Positions 8,705 to 17,597 are shown, numbered from the stretch's first letter. The stretch: DNA of 64,000 nt from CBDCYS01 sp965224215 (GCA_965224215.1 CBDCYS010000039.1:310001-374000), one strand, 5' to 3'. Numbers and translations are program-made. Notes: generated from the sequence alone by a model not told the origin.

Positions 8705-9996
8705 AACTGCTCGTCTCCGCCTATGCCTGCGAGCCGGGCTGCGGTTCCGAGGCTGGTGTCGGTTGGAACTGTATTCTTCAGGCCGCCCGCTTTCACGAAG
8801 TCTGGGTGCTCACGCGCGCCAACAACCGGGAGCTCATTGAGAGTGCACCACAAACTGCCGCGCTTCAGAATGTCCGCTTCGCCTATTTCGACTTGCCTCG
8901 CTGGGCGCGCTTTTGGAAGCGCGGGACACGCGGTCTTCACCTCTATTACTACCTGTGGCAAATTGGCGCCTATCTATCGGCCCGCAAACTGCATCGCCGC
9001 GTTTGCTTCGATCTGACTCACCATGTCACGTTCGTGAATTATTGGCAGCCAAGCTTGTTGCCGCTTCTGCCGGTGCCATTTCTGTGGGGGCCGGTGGGAG
9101 GCGGTGAGTCCGTGCCCGCTGCGTTTGAGGAATTCCCGAATCCCAAGGATAGGCTCTATGAGGCTCTCCGTGATGTGGCCAGGATCCGCAGTCGTGTCGA
9201 TCCTTTTGTCATTTTTTCCGCGCATCGCGCCGCCCTGGCTTTGGCCACGACCGAGGACACCTGGCGAAAGTTGCAAAGTCTGGGTTGCAACCGCGTTGTC
9301 GTGGCATCGGAAGCGGCACTCACCGAAGCCGATATCTCGACATTGGCCGCCTTGCCGCCGGCATCGAACGGCGCCTTTCGCCTACTGAGCGTCGGGCGGC
9401 TCTTGCATTGGAAGGGCTTTGCTCTAGCGATTCGCGCCTTTGGGGAGTTTCAGAGTTCCTTTCCAGCCAGCGAGTATTGGATCGTCGGCGATGGGCCAGA
9501 GCGGGAAAGCTTGGGGCGGCTAGCCGCGGATCTTGGCCTGCAGTCTCGGGTCAAGTTCTTGGGCCGGCTGCCCAGGGCCGAAGTGCTCGAAAAACTGGCG
9601 CAATGCCACGCTCTAGCGCACCCCAGTCTTCATGATTCCGGAGGATGGGTCTGCCTCGAGGCGATGGCGGCCGGCCGGCCGGTTGTGTGTCTAGACCTGG
9701 GCGGACCAGCCCTCCAGGTCACCATGAGTACGGGTATCAAGGTAGCGGCCATCGAACCTCGCCAAACCGTCGGTGATCTAAGGTCCGCATTTGCCCGTCT
9801 GGCGGCCAATCCGCCCTTGTGTGCCCAGCTTGGCGAAGCGGGCCGGCGGCGCGTAAGAACTCACTTTTGCTGGGAGACGAAAGGGGAGTTTTACCGCGAC
9901 ATTTCCGAAGCCATCATTGACGGGAGGCCGCAATCCCGCCTTTCCCCGCGCCTGCTTCGGACCTCTAGCGCTGAGGAATGTGGGCAAAGCGCATGA
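8701..9996 (+). CDS. GT4 glycosyltransferase
   Basis: GT-B glycosyltransferase of 431 residues. N-terminal motif SAYACEPGCGSEAGVGWN (residues 5-22) is typical of a GT4 group in polysaccharide clusters. WGPVGGGESVP lies near 130, and the donor half starts near 228 (LLSVGRLLHWKGF), with IVGDGPERESL and HPSLHDSGGWVCLEAMA, including the conserved glutamate. The GTG start overlaps the previous stop (GTGA, 8701-8704), indicating translational coupling. The next gene overlaps its end. It probably adds one sugar of the repeat unit; donor and acceptor are unknown. Confidence 0.88.
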   Translation: MKLLVSAYACEPGCGSEAGVGWNCILQAARFHEVWVLTRANNRELIESAPQTAALQNVRFAYFDLPRWARFWKRGTRGLHLYYYLWQIGAYLSARKLHRRVCFDLTHHVTFVNYWQPSLLPLLPVPFLWGPVGGGESVPAAFEEFPNPKDRLYEALRDVARIRSRVDPFVIFSAHRAALALATTEDTWRKLQSLGCNRVVVASEAALTEADISTLAALPPASNGAFRLLSVGRLLHWKGFALAIRAFGEFQSSFPASEYWIVGDGPERESLGRLAADLGLQSRVKFLGRLPRAEVLEKLAQCHALAHPSLHDSGGWVCLEAMAAGRPVVCLDLGGPALQVTMSTGIKVAAIEPRQTVGDLRSAFARLAANPPLCAQLGEAGRRRVRTHFCWETKGEFYRDISEAIIDGRPQSRLSPRLLRTSSAEECGQSA

Positions 9997-11453
9997 CCCA
10001 CTCTCATGCCCGCGAACTGCCATCCTGGCTGGCCTTGGGCTCGGCGCAAGGGCTACTGGCCCTGTGCCTCTCGCAATACCTGCCGATGGACCGGGCGGTT
10101 TGGGTCCTGCTTGCCCTCACACCCTGCCTGCTTGTTGCGCCCCTGTGCCTGGAGCAAGCGTTCGCGAAACTACAGGGGCTCTTCGCTGGACTGAACTGGA
10201 GCCACGCGCTCTGGCTACTGCTCTTCCTGAGCGGGTTGGTGTTTCGCAGCCGTGGGGTCGACTCGATTCGCGAGCAGCCGCTCGACGCCTGGGCGATCTA
10301 CCGTGTCGCGCTAGTGGGATTGAGTTTTCTGCTGCTAGCGGGCTGGCTGTTTCGTGCTGACGTCGCTCCCCGTTTCCTGCTAAGAGGAATCATCGCCCCT
10401 CTGGCCGTTGACTCCCTCGTTTGCGTCGCCTCCTCGCTTTGGTCGGCACAGCCCGCGTGGACATTTTACAAATCCATCGAATACCTGACTCAGGTTTCGG
10501 TCCTTGCCATGCTCATGTGGACGGCCACCTCCACGCGAACCTACAAAGTCCTGCTCGACTTTACATGGACCCTCTACGCGGCCCTGCTTGGCACCGTTTG
10601 GATTGGAGTGCTGATCTGGCCGCGTCTGGCGATCCGCCGCGAACACGGAGTTGGGATACTCGGATTTGCCCTCAACGGCGTATTTCCGGCCGTGGGCTGG
10701 AACACGGTAGGCGAGATATCGGCGCTTGTCTCGATCGTTTGCCTGACTAGGCTCCTGTTTCGGCCCCGGGGTCGGGCGCGCGGGACAATCTACGGGGTTG
10801 CTGCAGCCGCCGGATTGCTGACTCTGCTCCTATCCTCGTCGAGAAGCTCAATCGCCGGCCTGCTGCTAGGGTTCGCGGCCGTTCTATTTGCCGCGCGCCG
10901 GACCAGGGCGCTGCTGGCGCTAGCAACCTTAGCACTCCTGATCGGTTCGCAAACAAGCGCCGGCGATCTGGCGCAGCGCTACTTCATGCGAGGACAAGAC
11001 GATCAGGCGTTCTACTCGCTCAGTGGCCGCGTGCCGCTCTGGGAGCACGGTCTTGCGCAGCTTTCGGACCGGCCTCTGACCGGCTTTGGCGCCTATGCGG
11101 GTGGGCACTTCGTCACCCTCGCCGGGTTCAACGCGGACACGCGCGCCGGCTCGTCTACGGTTCTGAATACCTATCTGGAGGTTCTTCTTGGGACGTCGTT
11201 TTGGGGACTGATCCCACTCCTGACTGCCTGTCTCTGGACATGGCGTGTGTTGCTTCGCGCAGCCCGTCAAACGGGAGCAAACCGGTTGCTCGAAAGCCAG
11301 CTCGCCCTTGAGGCGATCGGCGTCCTGGGAGTTCTCACGACGCGCTCGTGGTTTACGGTGAAATTCGTTTGGCACCCAGCGCTACTATTTCTCGCAGTTG
11401 TTGGGTGCGCCGAATTCCTGCGCCGAAAAAGCCTGGAACCTCAGCACCCATGA
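9978..11453 (+). CDS. O-antigen ligase/polymerase-like membrane protein (Wzy/WaaL)
   Basis: Polytopic inner-membrane protein of 491 residues with about 10-12 hydrophobic segments and a large periplasmic loop, as in Wzy polymerases and WaaL ligases. Seen: SSSRSSIAGLLLGF (typical RS-rich loop), then SGRVPLWEHGLAQLSDRPLTGFG, the usual R-x-x-x-W-x-x-G-x-x-x-x-x-x-x-P-x-x-G-x-G pattern. Two starts are possible: ATG 9978, or ATG 9993, which overlaps the upstream stop as ATGA and begins MTHSHARELP. The second looks better for coupling. It would polymerise repeat units or attach them to a carrier; which of the two cannot be told. Confidence 0.82.
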   Translation: MWAKRMTHSHARELPSWLALGSAQGLLALCLSQYLPMDRAVWVLLALTPCLLVAPLCLEQAFAKLQGLFAGLNWSHALWLLLFLSGLVFRSRGVDSIREQPLDAWAIYRVALVGLSFLLLAGWLFRADVAPRFLLRGIIAPLAVDSLVCVASSLWSAQPAWTFYKSIEYLTQVSVLAMLMWTATSTRTYKVLLDFTWTLYAALLGTVWIGVLIWPRLAIRREHGVGILGFALNGVFPAVGWNTVGEISALVSIVCLTRLLFRPRGRARGTIYGVAAAAGLLTLLLSSSRSSIAGLLLGFAAVLFAARRTRALLALATLALLIGSQTSAGDLAQRYFMRGQDDQAFYSLSGRVPLWEHGLAQLSDRPLTGFGAYAGGHFVTLAGFNADTRAGSSTVLNTYLEVLLGTSFWGLIPLLTACLWTWRVLLRAARQTGANRLLESQLALEAIGVLGVLTTRSWFTVKFVWHPALLFLAVVGCAEFLRRKSLEPQHP

Positions 11454-11502
11454 AGTGAATTTCCCGCGACCCGAAACAGCAAGCTCAGAAACAAACTCAG
11501 AG

Positions 11503-11522
11503 CCCCAGGCGGGAGCCTGGGG
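11503..11522. repeat. Small perfect hairpin between EPS genes
   Basis: CCCCAGGC-GGGA-GCCTGGGG, an 8-bp stem with a 4-base loop, in the gap between the O-antigen ligase and the WecG-type gene. No T-run follows, so a terminator is doubtful; it may be part of a dispersed palindrome. Confidence 0.5.
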
Positions 11523-11614
11523 TGCAAGTCTGCAGAGCGAGTGGAACTGTGCCAGGGGTCAGCGCATTTGAAGCGAGATCTTGAAGTTGGATCTTGCCTA
11601 CCAGAAAAGCCCTC

Positions 11615-12460
11615 ATGAGTACGACCCAGCCATCATCCCTCCCGCCGAAACAAGCCGTCCTCGGCATCGGAATCTCCGCCACAAATTACGGGGAAATTCT
11701 GCGGCTCTGTCGCCAATGGGTCGAACAACGCCGCAACCGTCCAACCAAGATCGCCAAAGGCCACTCCGTCTTTATCTGCACGGTCAACGCCGTCATGACC
11801 GCCGTGCTGCGACCTGCTTTCCGATCACTTCTCAACTCCGGCGACCTCGCGACGACGGACGGCATGCCCCTCGCCTGGGCCTTGCGTTCTTTCGGAGTCC
11901 GGAAACAGCCGCGAGTCTATGGGCCTGATCTCATGCTCGCCCTTTGCGGCCAGGCCACTCGCCTTGGCCACCGCATCTATTTATTCGGCGGGCGAAAAGA
12001 GGTCGTCGAACTGCTGCCGCAGACACTTGTCCAGCGGTTCTCGGGAATTCAAATTGCCGGATACTACGCAAGCCCTAACCCGCCGACGTCCCCTCCAGTT
12101 GACAAGGAATCCATCGATGCGATTCGGGCATCAGGGGCCGACATCGTTTTCGTCGGATTCGGGCAGCCGCGCCAAGAACAATGGATCGTTGACCACCACG
12201 ACCAACTATCGGGCGTTGTGATGGTCGGGGTAGGCGCCGCCTTCGATTTTCATGCCGGACGAGTGCCGCAAGCGCCTCGCTGGATGCAGCGTTCCGGACT
12301 GGAATGGCTCTTCCGCCTGCTCAACGAACCGGCCAGGCTCTGGCGGCGATACGTCCTATTGAATCCGCTATTCCTACTGATGTGGGGGTTGCAACTGATG
12401 GGTTTACTCCGGTACCGCTCCGAGAATCAACGGGGCTCAAGCGGTAGTACCGTTCAGTAA
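11615..12460 (+). CDS. WecG/TagA/CpsF family glycosyltransferase
   Basis: GT26 enzyme that adds a sugar (ManNAcA or a related residue in known members) to a lipid-linked intermediate. Seen: FICTVNAVMTAVLRPAF near residue 55, GDLATTDGMPLAWALR near 80, RVYGPDLMLALC, IYLFGGRKEVVE, VFVGFGQPRQEQWI near 185 and VGVGAAFDFHAGRVPQAP near 210. All are hallmark WecG/TagA segments. ATG 11615 (MSTTQPSS) is preferred over the TTG at 11594. Length of about 281 residues is normal. Part of the same + strand cluster. Confidence 0.92.
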   Translation: MSTTQPSSLPPKQAVLGIGISATNYGEILRLCRQWVEQRRNRPTKIAKGHSVFICTVNAVMTAVLRPAFRSLLNSGDLATTDGMPLAWALRSFGVRKQPRVYGPDLMLALCGQATRLGHRIYLFGGRKEVVELLPQTLVQRFSGIQIAGYYASPNPPTSPPVDKESIDAIRASGADIVFVGFGQPRQEQWIVDHHDQLSGVVMVGVGAAFDFHAGRVPQAPRWMQRSGLEWLFRLLNEPARLWRRYVLLNPLFLLMWGLQLMGLLRYRSENQRGSSGSTVQ

Positions 12461-12483
12461 GAGCCTCCGAGCTGCGTATTCCA

Positions 12484-13809
12484 ATGAAAGTACTCCTCCT
12501 CCATAACCGCTACCGGCAGCCCGGAGGCGAAGACCGTGTCGCTGCCGTCGAGGCCGCCCTGTTGCGCCGGAACGGGATTCAGGTAGTCGATCCCGATTTC
12601 CAGAACGTCGTACCATCGCGAAACCGCCTAAGACAAACCTTCGAACTGGTCGCTCAGTCGGCCTGGTCCGCGGACTCTTACGAGCGCGTCCGAATGCTTT
12701 GTGAAATCCACCGGCCCGCCGTTGCTCATGTTCACAACTTCTGGCTGCGAATGTCCCCGTCGGTTCATGCCGCTTGCCGTGACGCAGGAGTTCCAACCGT
12801 TCAAAGTCTCCACAACTATCGGATCGCCTGTGTCAACGCGGTGCTGCTGAGAAAGGGCAGCGGTTGCGAATCCTGCCTTGGGAAAGTTCCTTGGCGCGGC
12901 GCAGTGCATCGTTGCTATCGCAACTCGTTTTGGGCGTCGACCGCCGTGGCCGGCATGATCGTCGCCAACCGCGTACGCCAGACGTGGACGCGAGAAGCCG
13001 GCGCCTTCGTGACTCCATCCGATCATACGCGTGGCAAGCTTCTCGCCTCCGGTTTGCCGCCGGAGCGGACCTTTGTGAAGCCGAATTGCGTGGACGACCC
13101 CGGTGACCCAGTCTCAGCCCCTTCCACGTCGGACTATGCCGTGTTTGTAGGCAGACTCTCCCGCGAAAAGGGAGTGGACGTGCTCCTCCGCGCTTGGGTC
13201 CTATCCAAGCTGGGAGCCTACCGCCGGCTGGTCATCGTCGGCGATGGCCCGGAGCGCGTTGAGCTGGAACGGCTTGCTGGGGGTCTTGGCCTTTCCTTTC
13301 CGGCTGTCACGTTTACTGGAGGTCTCGCCCCGGAAGCTGCTCAGAAACTTGTGAAGAACTCCCGCGTCCTAATCGCCCCGTCAATCTGGTATGAGACCTT
13401 CGGCCTCGTTGTGATCGAAGCGTTTTCGCACGGGCGTCCGGTGATCGCATCCCGCGTCGGCGCACTAGCCGAACTCGTCAATCATGGAAGCGACGGATTG
13501 AGCACCCGTCCAATGGACGTCACCGAGCTGAGCGGCGCCCTCGATCAGATCCTCGGAAACGCTCGCCTGACGGACACGCTGGGAGACAACGCCCGCCAGA
13601 CATTCCTCAAGCGATACACGCCGCAGCAGAACTTCGGGGAATTGATGCGGATTTACCGCTACGCCATCGAGCGGAGTGGGAACTCGGTGCCCACGGCGCT
13701 CCACGCATTCGCCGCCGCCGCTTGTCCTTCGTCTCCACAACCTGCGCTAGCTCGGCTACCGGCGGCCGTGGCCACGTTGGCCGCAAGCGCTGGATCCGGA
13801 ACAGAGTGA
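12484..13809 (+). CDS. GT4 glycosyltransferase
   Basis: GT-B glycosyltransferase of 441 residues. N-terminal half: LLLHNRYRQPGGEDRV and VHVHNF-type segment AHVHNFWLRMSPSVH, with SLHNYRIAC. A cysteine cluster, CVNAVLLRKGSGCESCLGKVPW near residue 120, is common in this group. Donor half from residue 215: FVGRLSREKGVDVLL, VIVGDGPERVELERLA and APSIWYETFGLVVIEAF with the conserved EX7E. ATG 12484 fits. The C-terminal tail of about 35 residues is alanine/proline-rich and not conserved-looking. It belongs to the exopolysaccharide cluster; its sugar is unknown. Confidence 0.9.
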   Translation: MKVLLLHNRYRQPGGEDRVAAVEAALLRRNGIQVVDPDFQNVVPSRNRLRQTFELVAQSAWSADSYERVRMLCEIHRPAVAHVHNFWLRMSPSVHAACRDAGVPTVQSLHNYRIACVNAVLLRKGSGCESCLGKVPWRGAVHRCYRNSFWASTAVAGMIVANRVRQTWTREAGAFVTPSDHTRGKLLASGLPPERTFVKPNCVDDPGDPVSAPSTSDYAVFVGRLSREKGVDVLLRAWVLSKLGAYRRLVIVGDGPERVELERLAGGLGLSFPAVTFTGGLAPEAAQKLVKNSRVLIAPSIWYETFGLVVIEAFSHGRPVIASRVGALAELVNHGSDGLSTRPMDVTELSGALDQILGNARLTDTLGDNARQTFLKRYTPQQNFGELMRIYRYAIERSGNSVPTALHAFAAAACPSSPQPALARLPAAVATLAASAGSGTE

Positions 13810-13894
13810 AAACCGCGTGAGCCCGAAACCACACAGTTGACAGTGCCCGGGTCAAGCAGCCGATCAGCAGTGCAGAAGGTAGTAGAATCCCACC

Positions 13895-14298
13895 GTGAGC
13901 TGGTTTCCCCACGTTCTTTCTTCCCGCCTTCCGGCTGCTCTACTCGCGGCCTGGGTTGGATGGATTCTGTTTTCTTCCTCCGACTTGGCAATCGACTGGG
14001 CACACGGCGTCTACGAGGCTCTCTTGGGAGCGGTTGATAGCCCGCCGAAGATCGAGGTCCGTACCTTCGCGCAGAAGGCCTACCACGTCCTCCTTTCGTT
14101 GTCCTGAGCCGCTTGCTGGTCCCGTGTCTGCAAGCCGAAAAGCGCAGACGAGTCATCCTAATGGCCCTTTCGTGTTTTGCGATCGGGTTCATCAGCGAAG
14201 GCCTGCAGTTCGCCACTTCTTCCCGACACCCTTCCCTATCGGACGCGATGATCAACGGACTCAGCGGCACGCTCGCGAGTTTCCTGTGGCTTCGATAG
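13895..14298 (+). pseudogene. VanZ-like membrane protein split by a frameshift
   Basis: Two overlapping frames together read like one small VanZ-family protein. The first (GTG 13895 to TGA 14107) gives a membrane helix, then KAYHVLL, resembling the K-x-x-H segment of VanZ-like proteins. The second frame, entered near 14095-14113, gives LMALSCFAIGFISEGLQF, then SRHPSLSDAMINGLSGTLA, matching the G-x-x-x-E-x-x-Q-x...R-x-x-S-x-x-D-x-x-x-N pattern of the family. A one-base change joins them. VanZ-like genes are often found at the ends of exopolysaccharide clusters; their molecular role is not settled. Confidence 0.6.
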
Positions 14299-14312
14299 GA
14301 CCAACTCCCCAC

Positions 14313-15554
14313 CTAACTCGCCGCTGCGGCCGCTTCGACTTCCCTGAACCCGCGCATCAAATTTCCGCCGAGCATTTTTCCGATGTCTTCGTCGGAAAAG
14401 CCGCAGCCTCGAAGTCCCGGAATGAGCTTCGGCGTATCGGCGATGTCGCTGGCGCCGTCGGGATAGAGGTGCCGTGCGGCGTCCAGGTCGGACCCGAATC
14501 CTACATGATCGGGACCGGCAGTGGCCGCGGCATGCTCAAAGTGGTCGAGCAGACGATCCAGCGGCAGGCGTCCGATGCGGTCGGCCTCTTCCGCATCGAC
14601 GTTCCACAACTCGGTCAGCCGGCGTTCGCGGTCGTTAGCGAACTCCTTGTTTATCGAGGTCCGCTTTGCGGCCAGGTCCGACAGATCCGGCCGCGGCTGG
14701 CCGTAGTCATTGACCAGCATCCCGTTGTAGGAACCGATCGCAATCACACCTCCATTACCGGCAAGCGCCTTCAGCATCTCATCCGTCATATTGCGAGGGT
14801 GATTCGCGACCGCCCGGCAGGCGGTATGGGACGAGATGATCGGCGCTTTCGAAGTCTCGATGGTCTGATAGAACGTCTCGACCGCTCCGTGCGCGAGATC
14901 GACAATCATCCCTAGCCGGTTCAGCTCACGGACGACATCCTTGCCGAAATCCGTCAGTCCATCGGGGCCTTCGCGGCTTTCCGCTGATTTGGCCCAAGGG
15001 GTCGAATCGCTGTGGGTGAGACCCATCGAGCGGTTCCCCAGCCGATAGAGCTGACGCAAGACCGCCAGGTTCGAGTCGATCATGTGACCGCCTTCGACTG
15101 AAAGCAGGATGGCGATCTTGTGGTCCATCTTGGCCTGCAGGATCTCCTCGGTGGACGTGGCGAGAACCAGGTCGCCGGGATAACGCATGACCTCTTCGAC
15201 GATCAGGTCCGTGATTTCCAGCGCTTGCTTGACGGCTTCGAGCTCAGTTTTGTCGGTCGCGCTGGTGAAGACCGCGAAGAAGGACGCCGAAATGCCGCCC
15301 TCCTTCATGCGGGGGATATCGACCTGATGATAGGACTTGCGCTCGCCGAGCTGGAACCCGTCGCTGAGCATCCGCCCGGGCGTGTCGCAGTGGGCGTCGA
15401 AAACGATGGTGCGGGCGAGCAGGTCGGCGTCAGGCGAGGCGCTTTGGCCCGCGTTTTCTTGGGAAGGCGCTTCGTCACCGGCTGGCGAGCACGCCGCCAC
15501 TAGTCCCGCAACGGTGGCCGCGATCGTGCTTGTCCATTCACGTCTAGTCAGCAT
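14313..15554 (-). CDS. Membrane dipeptidase, peptidase family M19 (lipoprotein)
   Basis: Zinc dipeptidase of the renal dipeptidase family. The first 22 residues form a lipoprotein signal with lipobox LVAAC, so the enzyme is probably anchored outside the inner membrane. Metal-ligand motifs are seen in order: FDAHCDT near residue 52, LLSVEGGH near 150, IISSHTA near 243 and GFGSDLD near 350. The domain is complete at 413 residues. The gene is convergent with the exopolysaccharide cluster and directly precedes the mobile island. It probably cleaves dipeptides; the exact substrate cannot be inferred. Confidence 0.92.
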   Translation of the reverse strand: MLTRREWTSTIAATVAGLVAACSPAGDEAPSQENAGQSASPDADLLARTIVFDAHCDTPGRMLSDGFQLGERKSYHQVDIPRMKEGGISASFFAVFTSATDKTELEAVKQALEITDLIVEEVMRYPGDLVLATSTEEILQAKMDHKIAILLSVEGGHMIDSNLAVLRQLYRLGNRSMGLTHSDSTPWAKSAESREGPDGLTDFGKDVVRELNRLGMIVDLAHGAVETFYQTIETSKAPIISSHTACRAVANHPRNMTDEMLKALAGNGGVIAIGSYNGMLVNDYGQPRPDLSDLAAKRTSINKEFANDRERRLTELWNVDAEEADRIGRLPLDRLLDHFEHAAATAGPDHVGFGSDLDAARHLYPDGASDIADTPKLIPGLRGCGFSDEDIGKMLGGNLMRGFREVEAAAAAS

Positions 15555-15726
15555 GATGGCCGCGATTCTATCACAGCCGCGTCTCCTCCTTCGCGGGCAG
15601 CAGCAACAGAGATGAAATGAGGAGGCTCGTCATCCGGGGAGTGAGCTAAACTCCCCAAACGGGCTTCGCCGCCTGCGGTGGCGATCCCAGGTTTTTTCCA
15701 CTAAGAAAAAAAGGAGATGACGAGCC

Positions 15727-16833
15727 ATGAAAAACAATAGCAAAACTTTCAGAGAAGTGTCGAAGCAAAAGATGATCGAACAAGGCCTAAACGTCGTAGC
15801 CGGGGTGGATCTGGGCGATAAGCACAGCCATGTCTGCTTGATCGATCTGGACGGCAACATCGTCGAGCGCAAGAAGCTGAGCACCTCGCCGGCAGCGTTC
15901 GAGCGCTACTTCGGCGGCTGGGCCGCGATGCGGGTGGTGCTCGAAGCCGGCTGCCACGCCAACTGGATCTACCGCTTGCTCGAGCGGCTGGGGCACGAGC
16001 CGCTGATGGCCGACACGCACCGCCTGGCGCTGATCACCCAATCGCTGTCGAAGGACGATCGCAGCGACGCCGAACGGCTGGCCGAGTTGGGGCTGCGGAT
16101 GCCCGAGATGCTGAACGCCGTCGAGCCCCGTTCGCTGGCCAGCCAATGCGACCGCGCCGTGCTGAAAGCGCGGGAAACCCTGGTCGAGACACGCACGAAA
16201 CTGATCAACAGCGTGCGCGGCACCGTGAAGAGTTTCGGGGGCCGCTTGCCGGCTTCGAGCAGCGAGGCCTTCGTAAAGAAAGCCAGTCCCCAGTTGCCCG
16301 ACGAGCTGCGTGTCGCGCTCGAGCCGTTGCTCGAGGTGATCCAACACGTCAGCGCCGCAATCCTCCGCTATGACAAACATATCGAGAAGCTGGCGGAGGA
16401 AAAATATCCCGCCACGCAAGGTTTACGCTCGATCCGCGGAGTGGGACCGATCACCTCGCTGGCATTCGTGTTGAATCTGGACAACGATCCGCAGCGGCTC
16501 GGGAGCAGTCGAGACGCCGGACCCCGCATGGGGCTGCGGCCCAAGCGCCGCGACTCGGGCGAACGCTCACCACAGTTGAGTATTACCAAAAGCGGTGACC
16601 GATTATTGCGGCGACTGCTGGTGCAATGTTCGCAATACATTCTGGGATATCACGGGGAAGATTCGGACTTGCGGCGCTGGGGACTGGGATTGGCGGCACG
16701 CGGCGGCCCTTGCGCGAAGCGCAAAGCGATCGTGGCGGTGGCGCGCAAACTGGCTGTGCTGATGCACCTGCTGTGGCGTCAGGATGTGGACTTCGATCCG
16801 TTTTACCAGACGAACCCGCGAGCGGCAGGCTAG
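15727..16833 (+). CDS. IS110 family transposase/recombinase (left copy)
   Basis: DEDD-type recombinase of 368 residues. The N-terminal RuvC-like domain shows AGVDLGDKH (first Asp), VVLEAG (Glu) and SLSKDDRSDAERLAELG (two Asp). The C-terminal Tnp_20 domain shows LRSIRGVGPITSLAF near 240 and PRMGLRPKRRDSGERSP near 270 with the serine expected for strand exchange, then ITKSGDRLLRRLLVQ. ATG 15727 is preceded by AAGGAGATGACGAGCC, where an AAGGAG serves as ribosome site. It differs from the right copy at five residues in the two readable proteins. Known family members use an element-encoded RNA to choose donor and target. Confidence 0.93.
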   Translation: MKNNSKTFREVSKQKMIEQGLNVVAGVDLGDKHSHVCLIDLDGNIVERKKLSTSPAAFERYFGGWAAMRVVLEAGCHANWIYRLLERLGHEPLMADTHRLALITQSLSKDDRSDAERLAELGLRMPEMLNAVEPRSLASQCDRAVLKARETLVETRTKLINSVRGTVKSFGGRLPASSSEAFVKKASPQLPDELRVALEPLLEVIQHVSAAILRYDKHIEKLAEEKYPATQGLRSIRGVGPITSLAFVLNLDNDPQRLGSSRDAGPRMGLRPKRRDSGERSPQLSITKSGDRLLRRLLVQCSQYILGYHGEDSDLRRWGLGLAARGGPCAKRKAIVAVARKLAVLMHLLWRQDVDFDPFYQTNPRAAG

Positions 16834-16877
16834 CGCTGAGAAATGCGAATCTTAGCAGACCGCTACGAGCAGCGAAT

Positions 16878-17002
16878 CCCCTTTCCCTCTGCTGGCAGGA
16901 TTCCAGATCGGTCCTCGCCGTCCAGGGTTCGCTTCGCCGCGCTCGGCGCGCCCTGGACTGCTCCGGGCCGATCGGAGAGCAGGACTTATATGAGGGAAAG
17001 GG
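16878..17002 (+). ncRNA. Candidate IS110 guide (bridge-type) RNA region
   Basis: Downstream of the transposase, this segment folds into nested stems by simple pairing. The outer stem is 16879-16889 (CCCTTTCCCTC) with 16992-17002 (11 bp, exact). Inside it are GATCGG 16906-16911 with CCGATC 16968-16973, and GTCCAGGG 16920-16927 with CCCTGGAC 16951-16958, closing over CGCCG/CGGCG at 16935-16939 and 16944-16948. The same structure is kept in the right copy (about 21677-21804, opposite strand). IS1111-group members carry their RNA in the 3' end, which makes this an RNA candidate. Transcription is inferred, not shown. Confidence 0.4.
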
Positions 17003-17349
17003 AATAACCGGAACGAGCCGCCTGCCGACCACTCGTGTGGCGGCTGTCAGCCGCGAAATCCCCGAGCGCAAAAAGGAACGTCGGATCGAAGCAGGCACGT
17101 AGAAACGTCGGATTGAAGGAGGTTGAGGAATCGTAACAGCGCAAAGGGACAGACCGAGTTCGCGGCGACTGCGAGTCCACGCCCGGTCCGAAGAGGCCGA
17201 GACAGAGAGAGCAGCGCCGCTAGATCGAACTTCATAGAGCACCGCGTCCTCAGCGACGACCAACGAGTGCGGATGGAAGCCCGGTCAAACATCCCATCAG
17301 CTGAAAGTTCCTCACTCCTCCCTTGACAATGACGAGCCTCCTCATGGAA

Positions 17350-17525
17350 GGCGTGGACGGAAGTCCACGCTCCGCGACCGGGCTCACATGCCTCCAATGC
17401 CGGGCTCACATGCCTCCAATGCCGGGCTCACATGTCTCCAATGCCGCGCTCACATGCCTCCAATGCCGCACACACATGCCCAAATGCCGCGCACACCTGC
17501 CTGAGCGTGGACTTCCGTCCACGCC
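17350..17525. repeat. 22-bp tandem array bounded by inverted palindromes
   Basis: Five units of CGGGCTCACATGCCTCCAATGC with growing divergence run from 17379 to about 17487 (units at 17379, 17401, 17423, 17445 and 17467). The array is bracketed by copies of one palindrome (core GTGGACGGAAGTCCAC) at 17350-17371 and, inverted, at 17504-17525. A third copy is at 21229-21250, next to the right IS110 copy. Confidence 0.75.
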
Positions 17526-17597
17526 CTCAAGTTTGGCGTTTGACTAGATAAATCCGACATTGGAGAAGCTTGGGGGGATGAGGGGGCAGAAAACCCT

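Larger units (their letters stand above)
15607..17371 (+). mobile_element. IS110-type insertion sequence, left copy
   Basis: A unit of about 1.75 kb repeated in inverted orientation at 21229-23070. Its ends carry 17-bp inverted repeats: 15617-15633 (ATGAGGAGGCTCGTCAT) and its exact complement at 17329-17345. The shared sequence extends 10 bp further outward (15607-15616) and about 26 bp inward through a palindrome at 17350-17371. The transposase is at 15727-16833. About 110 bases of hairpin-rich leader precede it and about 500 bases of non-coding, strongly foldable sequence follow. Terminal inverted repeats are unusual for IS110, which usually has none. Confidence 0.85.

Noticed and set aside
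17379..17487. CRISPR-like array (22-bp units)
   Set aside because: Units are directly adjacent with no spacers and decay progressively; no cas genes in the window.
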